Part shown: in pieces, positions 24,448-33,373 of the stretch
Layout of the letters: the number at the start of each line of letters is the position of its first letter
Numbering within the stretch: position 1 is the stretch's first letter
From: Sphingomicrobium marinum
Lineage (GTDB): Bacteria; Pseudomonadota; Alphaproteobacteria; Sphingomonadales; Sphingomonadaceae
Length of the DNA: 64,000 bases
Assembly (NCBI RefSeq): GCF_026157105.1
Contig: NZ_JANPVQ010000001.1
Span: 2,101,501-2,165,500, forward strand
Reading direction: 5' to 3'
Program-made: the position numbers and the translations under genes
The notes under the pieces: generated by a model
The model's database searches: none
Told to the model about the DNA's origin: nothing
The model's input: the letters and a program-made list of their open reading frames with translations, nothing else

Positions 24448-25289
24448 GCGATTCCTTTCAGTCGTTCATTATGCCAGCGGACATGGTCGGCCATGAAGCT
24501 GGAGATGAAATAATAGCTGTGGTCATAGCCCGGCTGCAGCCGGAGCGTAAGGTCGATCCCGGCATTGGCGCAGGCTTCGGCCAGCGCCTCGGGTTTGAGC
24601 TGGTCTTCAAGGAAATTGTCATCGGTGCCCACATCGACAAGCAGTTCGGGCACGTGCGCGCCGTCTTCGATCAGCGCGACCGTATCGTGCGCGCGCCATG
24701 TTTCGCGGTGACCGCCAAGATAGGCCGTGAACGCCTTCTCGCCCCACGGCACGATCGAGGGATGGCAGATCGGCGAGAATGCCGAGATGCTCGCAAAGCG
24801 CTCCGGATACCTCAGTCCCACGGTAAGCGCCCCATGCCCGCCCATCGAATGCCCGGTGATTGATTGCCGCTCCATGTCGACCGGAAACTGCTTGGCGATC
24901 AGGGCAGGTAGTTCCTCGGTGACGTAGGACCACATCTTGTAGTGGCGGTCATAGGGCGGCTCGGTCGCATCGACATAGAAGCCGGCGCCTAATCCGAAGT
25001 CCCAAGCGCCCGCGCTATCGTCGGGCACCCCTTCGCCGCGTGGGCTCGTATCGGGCGCAACGAAGATGATGCCATGCTCCGCGCAGGCCGCGCGAAACTC
25101 GCCCTTTTCGGTGACATTGGCGTGCGTGCAGGTCAGCCCCGACAGATACCACAGCACCGGCAGCCTCGCGCCTTCCTCATGCTCGGGTACGAACACCGAA
25201 AACACCATGTCGGTGTTGGTGGCGCTGCTGGCGTGCTCGTACACGCCCTGCACACCGCCGTGACTGGTCCAGGCGTCGAGCTGCTTCAT
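24444..25289 (-). CDS. fghA: S-formylglutathione hydrolase
   Basis: It hydrolyses S-formylglutathione to formate and glutathione, the second step of glutathione-dependent formaldehyde oxidation. The 281-aa alpha/beta hydrolase carries the nucleophile elbow GHSMGGHG (Ser148), the oxyanion-region SGLTCTHAN and the late His in YDHSYYF. A strong AAGGAGG site precedes the ATG at 25289, which overlaps the VOC stop by one base (TAATG). Its partner dehydrogenase is two genes upstream. Confidence 0.95.
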   Translation of the reverse strand: MKQLDAWTSHGGVQGVYEHASSATNTDMVFSVFVPEHEEGARLPVLWYLSGLTCTHANVTEKGEFRAACAEHGIIFVAPDTSPRGEGVPDDSAGAWDFGLGAGFYVDATEPPYDRHYKMWSYVTEELPALIAKQFPVDMERQSITGHSMGGHGALTVGLRYPERFASISAFSPICHPSIVPWGEKAFTAYLGGHRETWRAHDTVALIEDGAHVPELLVDVGTDDNFLEDQLKPEALAEACANAGIDLTLRLQPGYDHSYYFISSFMADHVRWHNERLKGIA

Positions 25290-25678
25290 TAGCCCTCCTT
25301 GGGCAAGCGGTGCAGCGCGCAGATCTTGTTGCCCGCCGGATCGCGCAAATAGGCAAGGTAGAGCGCTCCAAAGGCGTTCTCGCGTTTGCCCGGCGGGTCC
25401 TCGATCGCGGTGCCGCCCGCGGCCAGCCCCGCTTCGTGCCAGGCATGGACTATTTCAGGCGTTTCGCACGCAAAGCCGATGGTCATGCCGTTGCCGCAGC
25501 TGGCGGGTTGGCCGTCGATCGGGTTGGTGATCATGAAGACCGAACCGTTATGAACCCAGGCGGTGCGCCCCTTTTCATCGGTGCGACCGGGATGCCCGCC
25601 GATCGCGCCGATCAGCGCGTCGTAGAATTTGCGGCTCGCGTCGAGGTCATCGGCCCCGACCATGACATGGCTGAACAT
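25289..25678 (-). CDS. VOC (glyoxalase/bleomycin resistance) family protein
   Basis: The 129-aa protein has a vicinal-oxygen-chelate fold: MFSHVMVGADDLDASRKFYDALIGAIGG opens the first beta-alpha-beta module, and TIGFACETPEIVHAWHEAGLAAGG the second. Likely metal ligands are the early His and a Glu near the end of each module. Substrate is unknown. It sits between the formaldehyde dehydrogenase and hydrolase genes, suggesting a role in thiol-adduct handling by context only. Confidence 0.87.
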   Translation of the reverse strand: MFSHVMVGADDLDASRKFYDALIGAIGGHPGRTDEKGRTAWVHNGSVFMITNPIDGQPASCGNGMTIGFACETPEIVHAWHEAGLAAGGTAIEDPPGKRENAFGALYLAYLRDPAGNKICALHRLPKEG

Positions 25679-25690
25679 GCGCGTTTCTCC

Positions 25691-26794
25691 CTAATAGACC
25701 ACGACGCTGCGGATCGACTTGCCCGCATGCATCAGGTCGAAACCCTTGTTGATTTCATCGAGGCTGAGCACATGGGTGATCATCGGATCGATTTCGATCT
25801 TTCCGTCCATGTACCAATCGACGATCTTGGGGACATCGGTGCGCCCCTTGGCGCCGCCGAACGCGGTGCCGCGCCAGTTTCGCCCGGTCACCAGCTGGAA
25901 TGGCCGCGTCGCGATTTCCTTGCCCGCTTCGGCGACACCGATGATGATCGAGGTGCCCCATCCCTTGTGGCAGCATTCCAATGCCTGGCGCATCACGTCG
26001 GTATTGCCCGTGCAGTCGAACGAAAAGTCCGCCCCGCCATTGAGCAGATGCACGATCTTTTCGACCACGCCGCCATCGCGCGCGTCGATGAAGTCGGTCA
26101 TACCGAACTTGCGACCCCATTCTTCCTTGTCGGCATTGATGTCGACCCCGACGATGCGGTCCGCGCCCGCCATCTTGGCACCCTGGATGACGTTGAGGCC
26201 GATGCCGCCAAGCCCGAACACGACGACATTGTCGCCGGGCTTCACCTGCGCGGTATTCACCACCGCACCGACCCCCGTCGTCACCCCGCAGCCGATATAG
26301 CAGCTGGTCTTGAACGGCGCGTCGTTGCGGATCTTCGCCACCGCGATCTCGGGCAGCACGGTAAAATTCGAGAAGGTCGAGCAGCCCATATAATGGAAGA
26401 TCGTCTCGCCCTTGTAGCTGAAGCGGCTGGTGCCGTCGGGCATCAGTCCCTTGCCCTGCGTCTCGCGAATGGCGCTGCATAGGTTAGTCTTGCCGCTAAG
26501 GCACATTTTGCACTGGCGACACTCGGGCGTGTAGAGCGGGATCACATGGTCATCGACCGCCACCGAGGTGACGCCAGCGCCGACCTCGCGAACGATCCCC
26601 GCACCCTCATGCCCAAGGATGCTCGGGAAGATGCCCTCACTATCGAAACCGTCGAGCGTGTAGGCGTCGGTATGGCAAATGCCGGTCGCCATGATCTCGA
26701 CCAGCACCTCGCCTTCCTTGGGTCCTTCAAGATCGACTTCGACGATCTCAAGCGGCTTCTTGGCTTCGAATGCCACTGCTGCACGCGTCTTCAT
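25691..26794 (-). CDS. frmA: S-(hydroxymethyl)glutathione dehydrogenase / class III alcohol dehydrogenase
   Basis: It oxidises S-hydroxymethylglutathione to S-formylglutathione with NAD+. The 367-aa protein has the catalytic zinc site [10 protein letters not shown] and GHEGAG, the structural zinc cysteines in [17 protein letters not shown], and the Rossmann motif [14 protein letters not shown]. The start at 26794 ([22 protein letters not shown]) is canonical for the class and overlaps the symporter stop by ATGA. The class also acts as S-nitrosoglutathione reductase. Confidence 0.96.
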   Translation of the reverse strand: MKTRAAVAFEAKKPLEIVEVDLEGPKEGEVLVEIMATGICHTDAYTLDGFDSEGIFPSILGHEGAGIVREVGAGVTSVAVDDHVIPLYTPECRQCKMCLSGKTNLCSAIRETQGKGLMPDGTSRFSYKGETIFHYMGCSTFSNFTVLPEIAVAKIRNDAPFKTSCYIGCGVTTGVGAVVNTAQVKPGDNVVVFGLGGIGLNVIQGAKMAGADRIVGVDINADKEEWGRKFGMTDFIDARDGGVVEKIVHLLNGGADFSFDCTGNTDVMRQALECCHKGWGTSIIIGVAEAGKEIATRPFQLVTGRNWRGTAFGGAKGRTDVPKIVDWYMDGKIEIDPMITHVLSLDEINKGFDLMHAGKSIRSVVVY

Positions 26795-28245
26795 GCCGAG
26801 GCTCCTTCTGTGGAGGGCCGTGTCGCGAGGCTGACCAGCCAGATAGCGAGCCACGCGGCGATGAAGCCTGGCACGATTTCATAAATGACGCCGACTTCAA
26901 AAGCGATCCAGCCGATCACCACCGCGGCACCTGTCACCAGCCCGGCAACCGCGCCAGCGCCCGTCATCTTCTTCCACGTCAGCGACAGGATGATAAGAGG
27001 GCCGAACGCTGCCCCGAACCCGGCCCAGGCGTTGGCAACGATGTCGAGCACATTGCTCTCGGGATCGCTCGCGATGAGGATCGCCACCAGCGCCACCAAC
27101 GCAACACTGATTCGCCCCACGTTCACGCTCTCGCGTTCGCTCGCATCCTTGCGCAGGAACAATTTGTAGAAATCCTCGGTCAGCGATGAACTTGCCACCA
27201 GCAGCTGCGAGGAAATCGTTGACATGATCGCCGCCAGCAGCGCCGCCAGCAGGAAGCCCGTCACGAGCGGGTGGAACAGCAGGTTGGCGAGGATGATGAA
27301 GATCGTCTCGGGATCCTCCACCGCGATACCGTTGCGTTCCACGAAGGCGCGTCCTGCAAGCCCGATACCGATCGAGCCCAGCAGCGCCACGCCCATCCAC
27401 GTCATGCCGATGGTCCGCGCGGTCTTCACCTCCTCGACACTGCGCACCGCCATGAAGCGCACGATAATATGCGGCTGCCCGAAATAGCCCAACCCCCAGG
27501 CCATCAGGCTGATAAATCCGATCAGCGTGAGCCCGTTGGTGATGTTGAGAAAGCCTTCGACCGGCACGTCGGTCAGCGACCCGCCGCTGCTTCCGCCGGG
27601 GCCGAACATTACCACCAGCGGCATCACGACCAACGCGGTCACCATGATCAGCCCCTGCACGAAATCGGTCAGGCTGACCGCGAGGAAGCCGCCGATCATG
27701 GTGTAGGCCAGCACCACCAGCGCAGTGATCCAGATGCCCGCCATATAATCGCTCATGCCGCCGCCCGGCAGCATCCCGGCAAAGCTCGTTTCAAACAATT
27801 TGCCGCCGCCGACGAGACCCGCCGCGGTGTAAACGGCAAAGAAGATGACGATGATGATCGCGCTCGTCACGCGCAGCGCCGTCGCCTTGTCAGGAAAGCG
27901 GTTGGCGAGGAATTCGGGAATGGTCAGCGCGTTGCCGAGCGCCTGCGTCTGCGCGCGCAATCGCGGCGCGACGACGATCCAGTTAACCAGCGCCCCCAAA
28001 AACAGCCCGATCCCGATCCACGCTTCCACCAGCCCCGCAGCGAAGAGCGCACCGGGCAAGCCCAGCAGCAGCCACCCCGACATATCGGATGCCCCCGCCG
28101 ACAGTGCTGCCACCGAGGGCGGCAGGTTGCGTCCGGCGAGCAGGTAGGCCTCGCTCGTATCGGTCGAGCGCTTCCACGCGAATACGCCGATGCCGAGCAT
28201 CAGCACGAAGTAAGCCAGTAGGCTGACAATGGTCCCTGTTTGCAT
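26791..28245 (-). CDS. putP: sodium/solute symporter, PutP type (sodium/proline)
   Basis: This inner-membrane SSS-family transporter is 484 aa, with about 13 hydrophobic helices. The N-terminus [20 protein letters not shown] leads to the family segment [25 protein letters not shown], which contains Na+ and proline contacts in Put[22 protein letters not shown] is the PutP-like mid signature. It overlaps frmA by ATGA, so it heads the formaldehyde operon, an unusual position for a proline transporter. Substrate is inferred by resemblance. Confidence 0.9.
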   Translation of the reverse strand: MQTGTIVSLLAYFVLMLGIGVFAWKRSTDTSEAYLLAGRNLPPSVAALSAGASDMSGWLLLGLPGALFAAGLVEAWIGIGLFLGALVNWIVVAPRLRAQTQALGNALTIPEFLANRFPDKATALRVTSAIIIVIFFAVYTAAGLVGGGKLFETSFAGMLPGGGMSDYMAGIWITALVVLAYTMIGGFLAVSLTDFVQGLIMVTALVVMPLVVMFGPGGSSGGSLTDVPVEGFLNITNGLTLIGFISLMAWGLGYFGQPHIIVRFMAVRSVEEVKTARTIGMTWMGVALLGSIGIGLAGRAFVERNGIAVEDPETIFIILANLLFHPLVTGFLLAALLAAIMSTISSQLLVASSSLTEDFYKLFLRKDASERESVNVGRISVALVALVAILIASDPESNVLDIVANAWAGFGAAFGPLIILSLTWKKMTGAGAVAGLVTGAAVVIGWIAFEVGVIYEIVPGFIAAWLAIWLVSLATRPSTEGASA

Positions 28246-28375
28246 GGCGCCTATGGCTAGGCGCTACGCCACATGGCGTAAACCCATGCCGTCATTCGTC
28301 GAAAAGAGCGGCAGTGCCCTTGCCAAGCGGTTGGCGGCTCGCAACGCTGCCGGCGAGCATTCGAGGAGACGCGCA

Positions 28376-29758
28376 TTGACCTTCACTCGCCGCCAGATCC
28401 TGCGTAACGGATCGGCCGCAGCCATAGCCTTCGCGGCGCTGGGATGCGGGCAGGCTGCGCATTCAAGCAGTGCCAATGCCGGTTTTCCGCTGGTGCCCGA
28501 TCCCGCAGGCCTTCTCGATCTGCCCCGGGGCTTCTCCTACCGCCTCTTCCCGACCGCAGGTTCGAACATGTCGGACGGTTTCCTGCGACCCGGCCACTTC
28601 GACGGCATGGCCTGCTTCGCGCACCCGACCGACGCTTCCAAGCTGGTCCTCGTGCGCAACCACGAGAAGTTTCTTAGCATCACCGACGGTGGACCCTTCG
28701 GTGAGGGCCACGCGCTGCTCGGACGCCTTCCCCGCGGCAAACTCTACGATACGACCGCTTCGGGCGCGCCGTGCATTGGCGGCACCACCAACGTCATCGT
28801 CGACGCAGCGACGGGTGCGTTCGAGCGCGATCATCTTTCGCTGGTCGGCACCATCGGCAATTGCGCCGGCGGCGCCTCGCCATGGGGCAGCTGGATCAGC
28901 TGCGAAGAACAGCAGCTCAAGGCCGGCGAAGGGGTGAACAAGGACCACGGCTACGTCTTCGAAGTCCCCGCCGCCGTGACCGGCGTGGTCGACCCGGTGC
29001 CATTGAAAGCGATGGGCCGCTTCGGGCATGAAGCAGTGTCCTTCGACCCTGATGACGGCAGCGTCTATCAGACCGAAGACAATTATCAGGGGCTGTTCTA
29101 CCGTTTCATCCCCACCACGCCGGGCCGGCTTGCCGATGGCGGACGCCTGCAGGCACTTGCCATCGAAGGCTGGGAGAAAGCCGACACGCGCAACTTCGCC
29201 GCCGACTGGGGGCTGCCCACCGCGCGCACCATTGCCCCGGGCCAGCCGTTCAAGGTGCGCTGGGTCGATCTTGAAGACGTCGAGGCGCAGGAAGAATTGC
29301 TGCGCGTACGCGGCCAGGCAGCGGGCGCCGCGATCTTCTGCCGCGGCGAAGGCATGGCGTATGGCCGCGACGAGGCGGGCGTGGGCCATCACTACTTCAA
29401 CTGCACCGAAGGCGGTCGCCATCGGCTCGGCCAGGTCTGGCGCTACACGCCGTCTACCAGCGAGCTTATGCTCATCTACGAAAGCACCGACGCCGACCGG
29501 CTCGACCTGTGCGACAACCTTGCGATGACGGCCTGGGGCGACCTTCTGATCTGCGAAGACGGCTGGGGCGACCAATATCTGCGGCTGCTGACGCCGGCCG
29601 GCGAGATCCGCGACTTCGCCCGCAACGCGCACGAGGGGAAATTCGAATTTTGCGGGGCCTGCTTCAGCCCCGACGGCAGGATCATGTTCGTCAACGTCCA
29701 GCAGCCCGGCCACACCTATGCCATCACCGGTCCATGGGAGTCGCTGCGCGGCGGCTAG
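28376..29758 (+). CDS. PhoX-like (DUF839) protein with Tat-type signal
   Basis: The ~460-aa protein belongs to the DUF839/PhoX superfamily (Ca/Fe-dependent phosphatase family). Blocks include CAGGASPWGSWISCEEQ and GRFGHEAVSFDPDDGSVYQTEDN, where acidic residues and Cys match PhoX metal-site regions. I choose the TTG at 28376: GAGGAG lies 7 bases upstream, and it directly yields TFTRRQILRNGSAAAIAFAALGC, a twin-arginine-like signal. Starts at 28286 or 28253 are possible but lack a ribosome site. The stop is shared with the convergent gene as CTAG. Confidence 0.8.
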   Translation: MTFTRRQILRNGSAAAIAFAALGCGQAAHSSSANAGFPLVPDPAGLLDLPRGFSYRLFPTAGSNMSDGFLRPGHFDGMACFAHPTDASKLVLVRNHEKFLSITDGGPFGEGHALLGRLPRGKLYDTTASGAPCIGGTTNVIVDAATGAFERDHLSLVGTIGNCAGGASPWGSWISCEEQQLKAGEGVNKDHGYVFEVPAAVTGVVDPVPLKAMGRFGHEAVSFDPDDGSVYQTEDNYQGLFYRFIPTTPGRLADGGRLQALAIEGWEKADTRNFAADWGLPTARTIAPGQPFKVRWVDLEDVEAQEELLRVRGQAAGAAIFCRGEGMAYGRDEAGVGHHYFNCTEGGRHRLGQVWRYTPSTSELMLIYESTDADRLDLCDNLAMTAWGDLLICEDGWGDQYLRLLTPAGEIRDFARNAHEGKFEFCGACFSPDGRIMFVNVQQPGHTYAITGPWESLRGG

Positions 29759-30819
29759 TCAGCCTGCCCTGGAGTATGCCGCCAGGGTGCCAACGGCTTC
29801 ATGTCACTTTCACGCGGTGTGCTTCCCGTAAAGCGCTCCGAGCAGAAATGTCGGGTCACCCCCGGGAATGAAGATTTCGGACCGTCTTCGACATCGGCAC
29901 GATAGACCAAGCCGATGCCCGGCTCGTCGGTAATCACCTCGCCAACGAGCTTACCATCGGAACTCAAGGCATCCCGTTTGGCCTGACGACGGCATCGCTC
30001 GATGGTCGTGTTGTCGCTGTTTGATACGATGACAGCGCCTTCTGGCACGCTCGGATCGGGACCTGCTCGCCGCGGGGGTTCAAGTGAAATGCTATCAGAT
30101 CGCGGCTCGGCAAGGGCGGCGACTGCCTGGGGATCGCCCAATTCGGCGGCGCGATCGAACTTCATTCGCTGGATTTCGCTCAGACGCTCATGGTCCGCGG
30201 GATCTTGCGTTTCCGCTGCCATCAGTCGGTCGAGCACCTGGTTGCGCTCCTGATGCAGCGCCCAATATTCGGGGTCGTTGACCAAGATTGTCACGCGATC
30301 GATTTCCTCCAGTTTCAGATCGCGGATCTCATCGATCATACGAAGATATTGTTCGCTCGCTGCAGCTTCTCCGACTTCCCAGCCGGGATCGTAGTCCGCC
30401 GCGAAATATGGCTCCCAGCTTTCAAGCCGCTCGACCAATTCCGACCTTTGACCAGCGTCGCGCAATACGTCGTCACTGCCGACACTCGCCGCGTTATAGT
30501 AGAGAACGATCATGAGTTCGTTCTGGCGAGCGGACGCCGCCGCATCCTTTGGTAGCAATGCTTCAAAATCGACGAGCGCGCGAATGAGCCCGATATTAAG
30601 CAGGAAACTGCCTTCGGCCTCGCGTTCTACATAGCTGCAAGACGCGGAACCGCGCAGAAGATCGATTGCGCTCGCTCGATCCGGTCGCGCCAGGGCATCG
30701 ACGCAAGTGTCCGGTGCCTGTTCGGGCGTTATGGGTTCGCCAAGGCTGGTCTGTGGGAAGATGACGCGCGTCTCCGTCGCAGGCTGGATTAGCATGAGCG
30801 AAAGCGCAGCGAGGATCAT
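29755..30819 (-). CDS. secreted protein of unknown function, 354 aa
   Basis: I do not recognise this protein. A short hydrophobic start (MILAALSLMLIQPATE) looks like a signal peptide. The rest is hydrophilic, with a helix-rich mid-region (YLRMIDEIRDLKLEEIDRV) and a C-terminal region with CRRQAKRDALSSDGKLVGE and a late Cys (RHFCSERF). The ATG overlaps the pccA stop by ATGA (30816-30819), so it is the last gene of the methylmalonyl-CoA operon. Composition is AT-richer than its neighbours. Confidence 0.7.
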   Translation of the reverse strand: MILAALSLMLIQPATETRVIFPQTSLGEPITPEQAPDTCVDALARPDRASAIDLLRGSASCSYVEREAEGSFLLNIGLIRALVDFEALLPKDAAASARQNELMIVLYYNAASVGSDDVLRDAGQRSELVERLESWEPYFAADYDPGWEVGEAAASEQYLRMIDEIRDLKLEEIDRVTILVNDPEYWALHQERNQVLDRLMAAETQDPADHERLSEIQRMKFDRAAELGDPQAVAALAEPRSDSISLEPPRRAGPDPSVPEGAVIVSNSDNTTIERCRRQAKRDALSSDGKLVGEVITDEPGIGLVYRADVEDGPKSSFPGVTRHFCSERFTGSTPRESDMKPLAPWRHTPGQAD

Positions 30820-32829
30820 TCAAACTCCATGATGACCTGGTCGACGGCAAGGCTTTCGCCCTCGCCCGCGGGGATTTCCTTTACCGTCGCGGCCTTTTCG
30901 GCGCGCAGGATATTTTCCATCTTCATGGCTTCGACCACGGCAAGCGGCTGGCCCGCTTCGACCTTGTCGCCGGCTTCGACTTCGAGCTTAGTCAGCAGCC
31001 CCGGCATCGGCGCCATCAGGAAGCGCGACAGGTCGGGGGCGACCTTTTCGGGCATGTGCTGCATCAGCTCGGCGACATGTGGCGGCACCATGCGGGCTTC
31101 GTGGATGCGCCCGCGCGTCACCAGCTTGAACCCGCGTCCGTTGCGCTTGACCTGCACGATGCGGCGGCGGTCATCGACCTCGGCCACCAGCAGGCTGTCG
31201 CCCGGCGCATAGTCCGCGACGACGTCGAACGGATCGTCGCTCTCGCCCACCGCGATCAGCGTGCAATCGTCCTCGGGCACCACGGTGACTTCGTGCTGTT
31301 TGCCATTGAGGATTACGACCTGGTGCGGGCTCGGGAACAGCGGCTCGCCCAGCTGGCCGTCGATCAAGGCCGCGCGCGTTTCCTCGGTCATCGCGACCAG
31401 CGCCGCCAGCGCGACGAGATCGCGCTCGAATTTCTCGTCGACCGGCGCGCCTTCAAAGCCCTCGGGATATTCTTCCTCGATAAACTTGGTGGTAAGCTCG
31501 CCCGAGCGGAAGCGCGGGTGCTGCATCAGCGCCGACAGGAAATCGACATTGTCGTTCAAACCCTCGACCTCGAACGCGTCGAGCGCCTCGACCATCAAGT
31601 CGGCCGCGGTCAATCGGTCGTCGGCATGGGTGATCAGCTTGGCGATCATCGGATCGTAGAACATCGACACTTCGCCGCCCTCGGCAACGCCATCGTCGAC
31701 GCGCACCACCGCGCCGTCCTCGCGCTGTTCCATCGGCGGGCGATAAGTGGTCAGCCGCCCGGTCGAAGGCAGGAAGCCGCGATAGGGATCCTCGGCATAG
31801 ACGCGCGCCTCGATCGCCCAGCCGTTATACTGGATGTCTTCCTGCTTGAACGGCAGCTTCTCGCCAGCCGCGACGCGGATCATCTGTTCTACCAGATCGA
31901 CGCCAGTGATTTCCTCGGTCACCGGATGTTCGACCTGCAGGCGCGTGTTCATTTCGAGGAAGTAGGAAGCCGTCGCCGGTCTTGTCCTTGCCCGACACGA
32001 TCAGCTCGACCGTGCCTGCCGAATGATAATCGACCGCCCGCGCCAGCGCGACCGCCTGCTCGCCCATCTTCTTGCGCATTTCGGGGCTTACGAAGGGCGA
32101 TGGCGCCTCTTCGATCACCTTTTGGTGGCGCCGCTGGATCGAGCATTCGCGCTCGCCCAGATAGACGATATTGCCATGCTTGTCGCCGAGCACCTGGATT
32201 TCGATATGGCGCGGCTCTTCGATGAATTTCTCGATAAAAACGCGGTCGTCGCCAAAGCTGGCGAGCCCCTCGCGCTTGGTCGCTTCAAAGCCCTCGCGCA
32301 CATCCTTCTCGGAGAAAGCGAGCCGCATGCCCTTGCCCCCGCCGCCCGCGGAGGCCTTCATCATGACAGGATAGCCAATCTCGCCCGCGATCTTCACGGC
32401 TTCGTCGGTATCCGCGATCTCGCCGAGATAGCCCGGCACCACGTTAACGCCCGCCTCCTTGGCAAGCTTCTTCGATTCAATCTTGTCGCCCATCGCCGCG
32501 ATGGCCGGCGCCGGCGGCCCGATAAAGGCGATGCCGGCCGCATCGAGCGCTTCCACGAACGAGGCTCGCTCGGACAGGAAGCCATAGCCCGGATGCACCG
32601 CCTCGGCGCCCGTTTCCTTGCACGCCGCGATGATCTTGTCGGCGACGAGATAGCTTTCCGCCGCCGCCGCGGGTCCGATATGCACGGCCTCGTCCGCCAT
32701 TTGGACATGCGGCGCCTTGGCATCGGCGTCGGAGTAAACCGCCACCGTCGCGATCCCCATCTTGCGCGCGCTCTTGATAACGCGGCACGCAATCTCCCCG
32801 CGATTGGCGATCAGGATTTTCTTGAACAT
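30816..32829 (-). pseudogene. pccA: propionyl/acetyl-CoA carboxylase alpha subunit, frameshifted (PccA)
   Basis: PccA carboxylates biotin and carries it for conversion of propionyl-CoA to methylmalonyl-CoA. The gene is split into two frames: 32829-31825 encodes the biotin carboxylase N-terminus ([24 protein letters not shown]-grasp, [10 protein letters not shown]), and a second frame up to 30816 continues at [18 protein letters not shown] through the biotin site VEAMKMENIL. One extra base near 31961-31970 (GGCTTCCTACTTCC on the coding strand) breaks the reading; dropping one C restores [10 protein letters not shown]. The 5' ribosome site GGGGAG is intact. It could be a real lesion or a sequence error. 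Confidence 0.88.
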
Positions 32830-32846
32830 CGAACTCCCCTGCAAGG

Positions 32847-32933
32847 CGTCACCCCGGACTTGATCCGGGGTCCACCCTTTCTTTTCTAACGCCCTAGAAA
32901 GAAGGTGGATGCCGGATCAAGTCCGGCATGACG
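32847..32933. repeat. palindromic intergenic repeat (two inverted ~35-bp arms)
   Basis: Arms at 32847-32883 and 32899-32933 are near-perfect reverse complements; each also contains an internal palindrome (CCCCGGACTTGATCCGGGG and GCCGGATCAAGTCCGGC). This GGACTTGATCC core with flanking TCCACC is the kind of intergenic palindrome dispersed in sphingomonad chromosomes. It lies between pccA and the 70-aa membrane gene within one operon and could form a long cruciform or mRNA hairpin. Confidence 0.85.
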
Positions 32934-32936
32934 AAT

Positions 32937-33149
32937 TCAATCGACATCCCACAGTCGCTTTCCGACAAACCAGATCGAGATCAGCGCTATCAAGGGAACG
33001 CCGTAGAACATCAAGGCGCGCTCCGTTTCGGTAAAGCACGGCCCATCCGAGGCGCAATCACCGAGCGCCGACAACATCATGAAATATCCGCTGGTCCCCA
33101 GTGCCACTATTACATAGGTCACGCAGCCGAAGCGCTTGGCGATGCTCAA
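32937..33149 (-). CDS. small membrane protein, 70 aa, TTG start coupled to upstream gene
   Basis: I do not recognise this protein. From TTG 33149 it reads [23 protein letters not shown], with two hydrophobic segments (about residues 8-27 and 46-64) flanking a loop with two Cys (DCASDGPC) that could form a disulfide on the periplasmic side. The TTG overlaps the upstream TGA as TTGA (33146-33149), so translational coupling is likely. No ATG gives a sensible start; the open frame to 33212 overlaps the upstream gene. Confidence 0.6.
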   Translation of the reverse strand: MSIAKRFGCVTYVIVALGTSGYFMMLSALGDCASDGPCFTETERALMFYGVPLIALISIWFVGKRLWDVD

Positions 33150-33373
33150 TCTGCACCCTCGCCTTCCGATTTCTTCCGAATTCTCAGGCCCAACCAGATT
33201 GCAAGCGCCCAAAAGGGGCCTGTCTGAAGCAAGATCACGAACACCCCAATCGGATCGAACTCAAATGCAAACCCCCATACTCCAAGATACCATTTGGCTA
33301 CGATTGCGTAACCAACAGGAATCATCAGGGCCAGAACGTAGAATGAGTATTCGGCTAGTTTTCTAATGTTCAC
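33146..33373 (-). CDS. small membrane protein, 75 aa
   Basis: I do not recognise this protein. It starts [21 protein letters not shown] and has two hydrophobic segments (about residues 8-27 and 40-62) followed by a basic then acidic tail ([12 protein letters not shown]). The ATG overlaps the methylmalonyl-CoA mutase stop (ATGA, 33370-33373), and its own stop overlaps the next TTG. Composition is AT-richer than the flanking enzymes. Confidence 0.65.
   Translation of the reverse strand: MNIRKLAEYSFYVLALMIPVGYAIVAKWYLGVWGFAFEFDPIGVFVILLQTGPFWALAIWLGLRIRKKSEGEGAD

Noticed and set aside
27983-28177. short Gly/Arg/Ala frame overlapping the start of putP
   Set aside because: It is an alternative frame of a confirmed symporter gene and has no ribosome site or membrane or domain character.
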